From NCBI GenBank assembly GCA_028822945.1, contig JAPKCN010000032.1:1-12972 (forward strand): a stretch of 12,972 bases of DNA, written 5' to 3'. The notes beneath the pieces are model-generated. The model did no database searches, was not told where the DNA came from, and was given only the letters and a program-made list of their open reading frames with translations. The stretch's first letter is position 1; the number at the start of each line of letters is the position of its first letter. Below are positions 6,844 to 12,798 of this stretch, in pieces. Source of the stretch: Porticoccaceae bacterium (GTDB lineage: Bacteria > Pseudomonadota > Gammaproteobacteria > Pseudomonadales > Porticoccaceae). The position numbers were made by a program, and so were the translations under genes.

Positions 6844-7656
6844 GTGAGATATAAAGATAGTGTGGTGGTAGTGACTGGCGGCGCCCATGGTATTGGGCGC
6901 GCCCTGTGCGAAAATTTTTTTGCCGCCGGTGCTCACGTGGTGGTGGTAGACATTGATTTACCCGCCGCAGAAAAAGTGGCCGCGGCTGTCGATGGGTTTG
7001 CGGTGCAGGCGGATGTTGGCGTGGAAGCCGATATACAAGCGTTGATCGCCAAGACTGAGGCAGTACTTGGGCCGATCGATGTGTTTGTTTCGAATGCGGG
7101 TGTCGCCTTGACCGATGGCCCTGATTGGCTTGCGGCTTCGGCGCCCGACGAACATTGGATGACGAGTTGGCAGGTCAATGTTATGGCGCACGTTTATGCA
7201 GCGCGGGCGCTGGTGCCGCAAATGATTCGGCGCGGCGGCGGGTACTTTGTGAATGTAGCCTCGGGTGCATCGCTGCTCTGCCAAGTTGGCGATGCCGCCT
7301 ACTCGACCACCAAGAGTGCAGCACTGGGTTTTGCTGAATCTCTCGCGATTACCCATGGTGACGATGGTATTCAGGTGTCAGTAGTCTGTCCGTTATATGT
7401 CGCAACGCGCATGACCGAGGGTGGTCGCGGTGTCAGTGGCAGCGATAGAGTGATGAGTGCCGATGAGGCCGCCGACGCCGTTTTGGCGGGCATGGAGGAG
7501 GGAACGTTTTTAATCTTGCCGCACCAGGAGGTGGCCACTTATGCGCAACGCAAGGGTGCCGATTACGATCGCTGGTTAATTGGTATGCGGCGCATGCGCC
7601 AGTCGATGCTCAAGCAAAACCCACAGTTTGCCTATGAGATTATCCCAAATGTCTAG
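6844..7656 (+). CDS. Short-chain dehydrogenase/reductase (SDR)
   Basis: This is a classical SDR oxidoreductase of 270 residues, substrate unknown. The Rossmann nucleotide motif TGGAHGIG is at 11-18. An aspartate ending beta-2 (D36) favours NAD(H) over NADP(H). SNAG is at 83-86, and the catalytic set is N112, S140, Y153 and K157 within YSTTK. The C-terminal part (about 220-270) carries a basic stretch with several methionines. GTG 6844 is supported by AAGGA at 6832-6836 with a seven-base spacer. It stands alone: 150 bases separate it from the transporter gene and 184 bases from frmA. Its role in relation to the Moco or formaldehyde genes cannot be inferred. Confidence 0.9.
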   Translation: MRYKDSVVVVTGGAHGIGRALCENFFAAGAHVVVVDIDLPAAEKVAAAVDGFAVQADVGVEADIQALIAKTEAVLGPIDVFVSNAGVALTDGPDWLAASAPDEHWMTSWQVNVMAHVYAARALVPQMIRRGGGYFVNVASGASLLCQVGDAAYSTTKSAALGFAESLAITHGDDGIQVSVVCPLYVATRMTEGGRGVSGSDRVMSADEAADAVLAGMEEGTFLILPHQEVATYAQRKGADYDRWLIGMRRMRQSMLKQNPQFAYEIIPNV

Positions 7657-7660
7657 AATA

Positions 7661-7697
7661 TCTATTTATCTATTTATCTATTTATCTATTTATCTAT
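7661..7697. repeat. 8-bp tandem repeat, four full copies plus a partial one
   Basis: The unit TCTATTTA occurs at 7661-7668, 7669-7676, 7677-7684 and 7685-7692, followed by a partial TCTAT. All four full copies are identical. The array begins four bases after the SDR stop codon, lies about 145 bases before the frmA start, and is followed by AT-rich sequence to about 7740. Perfect short arrays of this type are prone to copy-number change by slippage. It does not look like an intrinsic terminator. Confidence 0.9.
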
Positions 7698-7763
7698 ATA
7701 AATATTAAAGATTATTTTAAAAATATTTTCAAACTTATAACCTCCATAATTTCAGTGGCATCG

Positions 7764-7835
7764 TTGGAATAATAGGTTCCACCAGATCGCCCAATAACTT
7801 AGTATACGACTTTGATCAAATACGGCTCGAGGAAT
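7764..7835 (+). promoter_or_regulatory. frmA leader: inverted repeats and RBS
   Basis: The leader holds three elements. TGGAA (7765-7769) and TTCCA (7777-7781) form a five-base inverted repeat around seven bases. TTTGATCAAA at 7811-7820 is a perfect 10-bp palindrome. GAGGA at 7829-7833 is a good ribosome binding site seven bases before the ATG. The repeats could be operator sites, but no FrmR-type repressor gene is nearby. A weak -10-like TAGTAT is at 7800-7805. Only the ribosome binding site is well supported. Confidence 0.4.
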
Positions 7836-7840
7836 TTTAG

Positions 7841-8947
7841 ATGAAAACACGCGCAGCAGTTGCCTTTGGTGCCGGTAAACCACTGGAGATAGTCGAGGTT
7901 GACTTAGAGGGCCCCAAGGCCGGTGAGGTACTGGTCGAGATCAAGGCGACCGGTGTTTGCCACACCGATGCATTTACGCTCTCGGGCGACGACCCCGAGG
8001 GGGCATTTCCAGCTATTTTAGGGCATGAGGGTGCCGGCGTGGTGCTCGAGGTAGGTGCCGGAGTCAAGCATCTCAAGCGCGGCGACCATGTAATACCGCT
8101 TTACACAGCGGAATGCCGAGAGTGCGATTTTTGTTTGAATCCAAAAACCAATCTTTGTCAGGCAGTGCGCGCCACTCAAGGGCAGGGCGTGATGCCCGAT
8201 GGTACTAGTCGGTTCTCATTTGAAGGTAAACCGATACTGCACTACATGGGGTGCTCGACCTTCTCTAACTATACGGTACTGCCGGAAATATCGCTGGCCA
8301 AGGTGCGCGAGGATGCGCCATTTGACAAGATTTGCTACATCGGCTGTGGCGTCACCACGGGTATTGGTGCTGTGGCCTTCACCATGAAGGTCGAAGCGGG
8401 ATCTACGGTGGCCGTGTTTGGCCTGGGAGGTATTGGCCTAAATGTTATTCAGGGTGCCAAGATGGTTGGCGCAACGCGTATTATTGGTGTTGACCTAAAC
8501 CCCGCTCGGGCAGCGCTAGGTAAGCAATTTGGCATGACTGACTTCGTCAACCCGAAAGATGTCGATAACCTAGTAGACTATATTGTCGATATGACTGGCG
8601 GTGGCGTCGATTACAGTTTTGAGTGCATCGGCAACGTCGATGTCATGCGCCAGGCGCTGGAATGTTGCCACAAAGGCTGGGGCGAGAGTTGTATTGTCGG
8701 CGTCGCCGGGGCCGGTAAAGAGATTTCTACGCGACCGTTTCAATTGGTCACTGGGCGCTCATGGCGGGGCACTGCTTTTGGAGGTGCCCGCGGTCGCACC
8801 GACGTACCGCGGATTGTCGACTGGTATATGGATGGCAAGATTAATATCGACGATCTGATTACCCATAAGATGCCGCTGGAGGATATCAATAAAGCCTTTG
8901 ACTTGATGCATTCAGGTGAGTCTATTCGCTCGGTGGTGGAGTTTTAA
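7841..8947 (+). CDS. frmA: S-(hydroxymethyl)glutathione dehydrogenase (class III alcohol dehydrogenase)
   Basis: This cytosolic zinc enzyme oxidises S-hydroxymethylglutathione, the spontaneous adduct of formaldehyde and glutathione, to S-formylglutathione using NAD. Members also reduce S-nitrosoglutathione. The length of 368 residues is standard. Catalytic zinc ligands C40, H62 and C169 (within YIGCGV) are present, as is the structural zinc set C92, C95, C98 and C106. The nucleotide-binding GLGGIG is at 194-199, followed by the acidic VDLNP segment that favours NAD. The ending SIRSVVEF is characteristic. The start is clear from GAGGA at seven bases. Its TAA directly abuts the ATG of the hydrolase gene, so the two form one unit for formaldehyde detoxification or oxidation. 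The synonym adhC is used in other organisms. Confidence 0.97.
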   Translation: MKTRAAVAFGAGKPLEIVEVDLEGPKAGEVLVEIKATGVCHTDAFTLSGDDPEGAFPAILGHEGAGVVLEVGAGVKHLKRGDHVIPLYTAECRECDFCLNPKTNLCQAVRATQGQGVMPDGTSRFSFEGKPILHYMGCSTFSNYTVLPEISLAKVREDAPFDKICYIGCGVTTGIGAVAFTMKVEAGSTVAVFGLGGIGLNVIQGAKMVGATRIIGVDLNPARAALGKQFGMTDFVNPKDVDNLVDYIVDMTGGGVDYSFECIGNVDVMRQALECCHKGWGESCIVGVAGAGKEISTRPFQLVTGRSWRGTAFGGARGRTDVPRIVDWYMDGKINIDDLITHKMPLEDINKAFDLMHSGESIRSVVEF

Positions 8948-9796
8948 ATGGCCCTAGAAAATATTTCTGCTAACCGAAGTTTTGGAGGCCAGCAGTTGCG
9001 CTACCGCCATCAATCGAGTGTGTTAAATTGCGCTATGACGTTTAGCATTTATCTGCCGGCGCAGGTCGATAATCTGCCTAATAAGCTTCCAGTGCTCTAC
9101 TGGCTGTCGGGTCTGACCTGCAGTGATGAGAACTTCGTGCAGAAAGCCGGCGCCCAGCAGTATGCCTCCAAGCACGGTATGGCGATTGTTTGCGCTGATA
9201 CCAGTCCGCGTGGTGAGGGTGTCGCCGACGATGCAGAAGGTGCCTATGATATGGGCTTGGGGGCAGGCTTTTATGTCGATGCTAGCGAGCAACCTTGGGC
9301 TGAGCACTATCGAATGTACAGTTATATCGTCGATGAACTTCCCGCTTTGATAGGCGCGCAATTCCCGATCGATAATCAGCGAGCGGGTATATCGGGCCAC
9401 AGTATGGGCGGTCACGGCGCTCTCACTATCGCACTGAGAAATCCGACGCAGTTCAAATCTGTATCGGCCTTTGCGCCGATCTGTTCGCCGCTCAACTGTG
9501 CTTGGGGTGAAAAGGCCCTGGATGGTTACCTAGGTGAGAATAGAACTACTTGGGAGGCACATGACACAGTGTCCTTGGTATCTCGAGCCAATACCCATCT
9601 GCCGGTGTTAGTTGATCAGGGTGAGGCGGATAACTTTCTTGCCGAACAACTTAAAACTGAGTTATTGATCGAGGCGGCGCGGCGCGCGGATTACCCGATG
9701 CAGATTAGATTGCATCCAGGCTACGACCACAGCTACTTTTTTATCGCTAGTTTTATCGGTGAACATATTGCCTTTCACGCGGCAGCGTTATCCTAA
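8948..9796 (+). CDS. fghA: S-formylglutathione hydrolase
   Basis: This esterase hydrolyses S-formylglutathione to formate and glutathione, completing glutathione-dependent formaldehyde oxidation. The 282 residues fit the esterase D family. The alpha/beta-hydrolase nucleophile elbow GHSMGG places S152 as nucleophile, with D228 (GEADNF) and H261 (YDHSYFF) as the rest of the triad. The family segment LSGLTCSDENFVQKAGAQ is at 53-70. The start codon follows the frmA stop with no intervening base; a GGTGGTGGAG run inside the frmA end may serve as ribosome binding site. E. coli has two paralogs, frmB and yeiG, and this one is tied to frmA by position. Formate is the expected product. Confidence 0.96.
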   Translation: MALENISANRSFGGQQLRYRHQSSVLNCAMTFSIYLPAQVDNLPNKLPVLYWLSGLTCSDENFVQKAGAQQYASKHGMAIVCADTSPRGEGVADDAEGAYDMGLGAGFYVDASEQPWAEHYRMYSYIVDELPALIGAQFPIDNQRAGISGHSMGGHGALTIALRNPTQFKSVSAFAPICSPLNCAWGEKALDGYLGENRTTWEAHDTVSLVSRANTHLPVLVDQGEADNFLAEQLKTELLIEAARRADYPMQIRLHPGYDHSYFFIASFIGEHIAFHAAALS

Positions 9797-9798
9797 AG

Positions 9799-9868
9799 CA
9801 CCACTCTGGTGGGCGGAAGGAACCTCGCAGTTGGGAATGTTTGTGCCTCGGTATGGCTCTGCTAGAGC
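9799..9868. other. Two short hairpins between convergent genes
   Basis: CACCA-CTC-TGGTG (9799-9811) begins three bases after the fghA stop. GCTCT-GCT-AGAGC (9856-9868) follows. Both have perfect five-base stems and three-base loops. Neither is followed by a run of T on either strand, so they are not convincing intrinsic terminators, though they sit where fghA and the opposing regulator gene converge. Confidence 0.3.
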
Positions 9869-9902
9869 GTTGAAGCGCAGGTCGCCTTTGCTGCCGCCGA
9901 CA

Positions 9903-10388
9903 TCACACTGTGGTATAAGAAATAGGAATATTCATGGTCTCTTTGACTTGTTCCATAACTACGTAACTGGTTGATTCCTGCACGCCGGGCAAGGTCAGTA
10001 ATGTTTCGCCGAGAAATTTACGGTAGGCATCCATATCCGCGACGCGGGCCTTTATCAGATAGTCAAAGTTACCAGATACCAGATAGCACTCTTGGACTTC
10101 TTCTAGTCTTGCGGCAGCGGCCTTAAAGTCCTCAAAGATATCCTGAGCGGTGCGTACCAAGCGGATTTGCACGAAGACCACCAGTCCGGCATTCAAGTAT
10201 TTGGGGTTGAGGAGGGCGGTATAGCCTGTGATCACACCCTCGCGCTCCATCTTTTTTACCCGCTCGAGGCACGGGCTAGTGGATAAACCAACGCGATTGG
10301 CCAACTCAGCAAAGGTGATGCGCCCTTTTTTCTGTAGTTCGCGGAGAATTTTTTTATCCAATAGGTTCAATTTATAGCGTTTTGTCAT
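9903..10388 (-). CDS. Lrp/AsnC-family transcriptional regulator
   Basis: This 161-residue DNA-binding regulator has the Lrp layout: an N-terminal helix-turn-helix (about 10-50, with LDKKILRELQKKGRITFAEL and the recognition helix GLSTSPCLERVKKME) and a C-terminal ligand-sensing RAM domain (about 68-145, with VFVQIRL, the SGNFDYLI loop and LPGVQ). Such proteins bind amino acids and act as dimers to octamers. It is divergent from the alanine dehydrogenase gene across 204 AT-rich bases. Lrp-like regulators commonly control neighbouring amino-acid genes, so activation of ald in response to alanine, plus self-control, is likely but inferred. No clear Shine-Dalgarno precedes the ATG. The next in-frame ATG would remove the helix-turn-helix, so the start is kept. 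It may be Lrp itself or a specific AldR-type paralog. Confidence 0.92.
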   Translation of the reverse strand: MTKRYKLNLLDKKILRELQKKGRITFAELANRVGLSTSPCLERVKKMEREGVITGYTALLNPKYLNAGLVVFVQIRLVRTAQDIFEDFKAAAARLEEVQECYLVSGNFDYLIKARVADMDAYRKFLGETLLTLPGVQESTSYVVMEQVKETMNIPISYTTV

Positions 10389-10428
10389 AATTACGTTTTT
10401 AGGAAAATATCCATTATTATGATATATT

Positions 10429-10479
10429 TTTAAGCATAATAAACTTAAATATTCGCTTTATTAAGAAAAAATCAATAAA
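10429..10479. promoter_or_regulatory. AT-rich regulatory region with two dyads, likely Lrp-family operators
   Basis: Two inverted repeats lie between the divergent start codons: TTTAAG (10429-10434) with CTTAAA (10444-10449) around nine bases, and TTTATT (10457-10462) with AATAAA (10474-10479) around eleven bases. Their centres are about 29 bases apart, close to three helical turns. Multiple phased AT-rich dyads fit Lrp-type cooperative binding. They do not match the E. coli Lrp consensus closely, so the assignment rests on position and symmetry. Confidence 0.45.
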
Positions 10480-10540
10480 TATTTCTGTTCTCTCCGCAAT
10501 ACACTAGATCTCTAAAAAGCGTCGGATTCTCGCCTAAAGC

Positions 10541-10584
10541 TCGATTCAACAGCCATTGATTCGTTATAAAAATCTGTAATGGAG
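10541..10584 (+). promoter_or_regulatory. Possible promoter and RBS of ald
   Basis: TCGATT (10541-10546) and TTATAA (10564-10569) are separated by 17 bases and could serve as -35 and -10, the -35 being weak. GGAG at 10581-10584 lies eight bases before ATG 10593 and is a good ribosome binding site. That spacing is the reason for preferring ATG 10593 over GTG 10584, which would overlap the Shine-Dalgarno. Confidence 0.35.
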
Positions 10585-10592
10585 TGATAGAT

Positions 10593-11714
10593 ATGCTGAT
10601 CGGTGTGCCTAAAGAAATTAAAAACCATGAGTATCGTGTTGGTCTGACCCCAGCCGGAGTTAGTGAATTGGTCGCGCGCGGTCATCGCGTTATGATTGAA
10701 GGCGGGGGCGGCGTGGGTGTCGGCCTTGACGATGCCGAATACCTCGCCGCTGGCGCAGACATTGTCGCCTCTGCTAATGAGGTTTTTACGCGCGCCGAAA
10801 TGCTCATTAAAGTGAAAGAACCGCAGCCACATGAATGTAAAATGCTGCGCCCAGGCCAACTCTTGTTTACTTACCTGCACCTGGCGCCCGATCCACGCCA
10901 GACAGAGCTTTTAGTGCAGTCGGGCGTCAGCGCTATCGCGTATGAAACTATCACCGACGATCGCGGTGGTCTCCCCCTTTTGGCACCCATGTCCGAAGTT
11001 GCTGGCCGGTTGTCTGCGCAGCAGGGTGCCCATTGCCTCCAAAAAGCTCAGGGTGGAGCTGGAATTTTACTAGGTGGCGTACCCGGAGTCGCCGCTGCTC
11101 ATGTTTGCATTCTTGGCGGCGGAGTCGTCGGATTAAATGCCGCTCGTGTGGCCATGGGGTTGGGCGCCAATGTGACTATTCTCGACCGTAGCCTACCGCG
11201 CCTTCGCTACATTGATGAAATCTATGGCGATCGCATCAATACACTGTTCAGTACGGCACAAGCGATTCGCGAGCAAGCGATACTGGCAGATTTAGTGATT
11301 GGTGCGATTCTGGTGCCCGGTGCCGCTGCGACTAAACTGCTCACGCGAGATATGTTAAAGCTAATGAAGCCGCGTTCTGTAGTAGTTGATGTAGCGATTG
11401 ATCAGGGTGGTTGTTTTGAAACGAGTAGACCCACCACCCACGATGAACCGACGTATATAGTCGACAATATTATTCACTACTGCGTCGCCAACATGCCCGG
11501 CGCGGTTGCGCGAACCTCGACCTTTGCGCTGACTAACGCGACTCTGCCATTTGTGATGAAGTTGGCAGATTTCGGGTTGCAGGCTTTGACCTCAGATGTC
11601 CATCTATTAGCAGGTCTAAACGTACACCGTGGGTTGGTGACTTTTAAGGCTGTCTCCGATACCTTGGGCTATGATTATGTCGATCCGCTGGCTGCGATCA
11701 ACACTCAAATATGA
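10593..11714 (+). CDS. ald: Alanine dehydrogenase
   Basis: Alanine dehydrogenase reversibly deaminates L-alanine to pyruvate and ammonium with NAD in the cytosol. The 373 residues match the family, and the start MLIGVPKEIKNHEYRVGLTP is diagnostic. Catalytic residues fall at family positions: K75 (in IKVKEP), H96 (in TYLHL) and D270 (in VAIDQGG). The Rossmann motif GGGVVG is at 175-180, with D198 ending the second strand for NAD binding. The segment NMPGAVARTST is also typical. It is divergent from an Lrp-type regulator, which suggests induction by alanine for use as carbon or nitrogen source. No terminator was recognised downstream. Saccharopine or PntA-like relatives are excluded by the length and these motifs. 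Confidence 0.97.
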   Translation: MLIGVPKEIKNHEYRVGLTPAGVSELVARGHRVMIEGGGGVGVGLDDAEYLAAGADIVASANEVFTRAEMLIKVKEPQPHECKMLRPGQLLFTYLHLAPDPRQTELLVQSGVSAIAYETITDDRGGLPLLAPMSEVAGRLSAQQGAHCLQKAQGGAGILLGGVPGVAAAHVCILGGGVVGLNAARVAMGLGANVTILDRSLPRLRYIDEIYGDRINTLFSTAQAIREQAILADLVIGAILVPGAAATKLLTRDMLKLMKPRSVVVDVAIDQGGCFETSRPTTHDEPTYIVDNIIHYCVANMPGAVARTSTFALTNATLPFVMKLADFGLQALTSDVHLLAGLNVHRGLVTFKAVSDTLGYDYVDPLAAINTQI

Positions 11715-12007
11715 GATTGCTAGATAAACGTTCGGAGCGATTTGTTCCTTGGTAAGTGAGCAGGGGACACACGAGACGTCGACGCGTCTAAAAATCGACC
11801 GCAACTGAGTAACTACTGCTTTTAGAGTGGTGGGTATAAATTTGTTAGAGATTTTTTAAGCGAGAACTTGGTATCCTAGCATCGGTTATCATAAAAAAGC
11901 TCTGAAGCTCAATGTGCTACACGTTTTTAGCAGCGACACTTTGTCGACGCCAACCTGGCAAGTGAACGTTTTCTGCGGCAGACTATTGCGTCATATTAAC
12001 CCTAAAA
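11715..12007. other. Gene-free stretch downstream of ald
   Basis: No open frame of useful length with a ribosome binding site is visible on either strand. The stretch holds AGACG/CGTCT (11774-11789, six-base loop), CGACA-CTT-TGTCG (11934-11946), and a short AGCT/AGCT stem (11898-11909). Read on the minus strand, the AGCT stem is followed by six T, resembling a weak terminator. The other hairpins lack T runs. With the next features, the ald-to-lipoprotein interval is more than 1 kb with almost no coding content. Confidence 0.5.
11893..11910 (-). terminator. Weak intrinsic-terminator-like stem with T run
   Basis: On the minus strand, a four-base stem (AGCT, loop TCAG, AGCT) is followed directly by TTTTTT. 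The stem is very short for a terminator. It lies about 100 bases downstream of the tRNA-like remnant on the same strand and could be a leftover of a former tRNA transcription unit. Confidence 0.2.
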
Positions 12008-12070
12008 TGGCCTCGCCTGCTGGGCTCGAACCCGCGATACATTGATTAACAGTCCGCTTTGCTCAAACCT
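12008..12070 (-). pseudogene. Degenerate tRNA-Asn(GTT)-like sequence
   Basis: Read on the minus strand this resembles the 3' two-thirds of a tRNA-Asn. GCGGACTGTTAATCA matches the 5' anticodon stem and loop with anticodon GTT, GCGGGTTCGAGCCCAGC matches the T arm, and the end is CCA (12008-12010). Damage is clear. The 3' half of the anticodon stem reads TCAA instead of TCCG, the T stem has one mismatch, the D arm is only partly recognisable (GAGCAAA), and no sequence upstream pairs with the acceptor strand AGGCGAG. It is therefore a pseudo-tRNA or a tRNA 3'-end remnant, of the kind often left at integration sites. Its upstream limit is approximate. Confidence 0.6.
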
Positions 12071-12220
12071 TAATCACACGAAACCCATCCGAAACACTCG
12101 TAAACCTTAAACTATATAGAAAATTAATATGTGTCCAACTGAGTGTAAAAGAGGTTGGTCCGGCACCTATTTGGTAACCTAAAGGCGATCATATTTTGGA
12201 GTGTTTGGACTTAATAACGT

Positions 12221-12400
12221 CTAACTTCTGCAGCCATCAAACCGCTTAACAATAATATTCACCACCCAATTTTTTTCCTGATAGTAATCTACCGCCTCCA
12301 GTTTAGGCTCTGTGTATTTAGCTATCCTGTCCCAAGCATCAATAGAGCGGCTTAGATCATAAATGCATTCAACTTCAGTTTAATAAGGGCTATTACTCAT
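12221..12400 (-). pseudogene. Small ORF of unknown function broken by a stop at codon 7
   Basis: On the minus strand an ATG (12398-12400) follows a strong Shine-Dalgarno (AGGAG, seven-base spacing). The frame reads MSNSPY, then TAA (12380-12382), then 52 further open codons to TAG at 12221-12223. The residues after the stop include TEVECIYDLSRSIDAW and KLEAVDYYQEKNWVV and look like a real soluble, acidic-aromatic small protein. No in-frame ATG exists after the stop. A single C-to-T change (CAA to TAA) would explain the break, so this is probably a recently inactivated gene or a sequencing error. I do not recognise the family. Confidence 0.5.
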
Positions 12401-12702
12401 GATGAGGCTCCTATTGTTAAGGTTTTCTTATCAAAAATCTTTGTTAGAAAAAATTTCAATCCTGTCTCATACACTCTGATCGTAAACACATGTCTAATTT
12501 TGAATATGCGAAACTCTAGCTGAAAAGTTGGATTTCAGATTAGGGAATGTCGATTGATTAAATGGATGCGCTCTAAGTCAATTGTTTAGTTCGCTCTGTG
12601 GCAACAGAGCTAAGACTGATTAGGATAACCTTGTGACTAAAGATGTCGATAGTTGGCTAACTAAGCACTCAACTTTGTGTCTAAAACATTCGTGAGGGTA
12701 AG
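12401..12702. other. AT-rich gap with a 7-bp hairpin and no clear gene
   Basis: About 300 bases with frequent stops in all frames. The best structure is GCTCTGT-GGCA-ACAGAGC (12593-12610), a perfect seven-base stem with a four-base loop and no following T run, plus a weaker TAGTT-GGCT-AACTA stem (12650-12663). A 20-codon ORF (GTG 12633 to TGA 12693-12695) has AGGA at good spacing but nothing else to support it. The lipoprotein promoter should lie in or just after this stretch; I see no strong consensus. Confidence 0.4.
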
Positions 12703-12798
12703 GTGAAAAATTTAATTAATATTATAAAGAAGAATGTAATAGCTTACTTATCAGGCACATTATGGCGCGTTTTATCGAAGATAAGGGATCATGGGTAA
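12703..12798 (+). CDS. Possible 31-residue upstream peptide
   Basis: A GTG ORF encoding MKNLINIIKKNVIAYLSG and a further basic, amphipathic stretch ends eight bases inside the lipoprotein gene, overlapping it as coupled genes do. AGGG (12695-12698) precedes it with short four-base spacing. Alternating basic and hydrophobic residues would suit a small membrane-associated or leader peptide. The length is within what chance allows in AT-rich DNA, and I recognise no family. It is kept only because of the overlap and the Shine-Dalgarno-like sequence. Confidence 0.2.
   Translation: MKNLINIIKKNVIAYLSGTLWRVLSKIRDHG

Noticed and set aside
6958..7356. Long minus-strand open frame inside the SDR gene
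   Set aside because: It is antisense to a well-supported SDR with all catalytic motifs and has no recognisable domain.
7657..7697. CRISPR array or intrinsic terminator
   Set aside because: Units are 8 bp with no spacers, and there is no GC-rich stem followed by a T run.
10512..10880. Minus-strand open frame across the ald start
   Set aside because: It overlaps the well-supported ald coding region and its upstream signals, and shows no family motif.
12007..12045. Plus-strand mini-ORF MASPAGLEPAIH
   Set aside because: It is the antisense reading of the tRNA T loop, a known source of spurious short ORFs.
12125..12193. Minus-strand 22-codon ORF and the CCAAC/GTTGG inverted repeat nearby as an insertion sequence end
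   Set aside because: No transposase-like residues, no target duplication, and no ribosome binding site.
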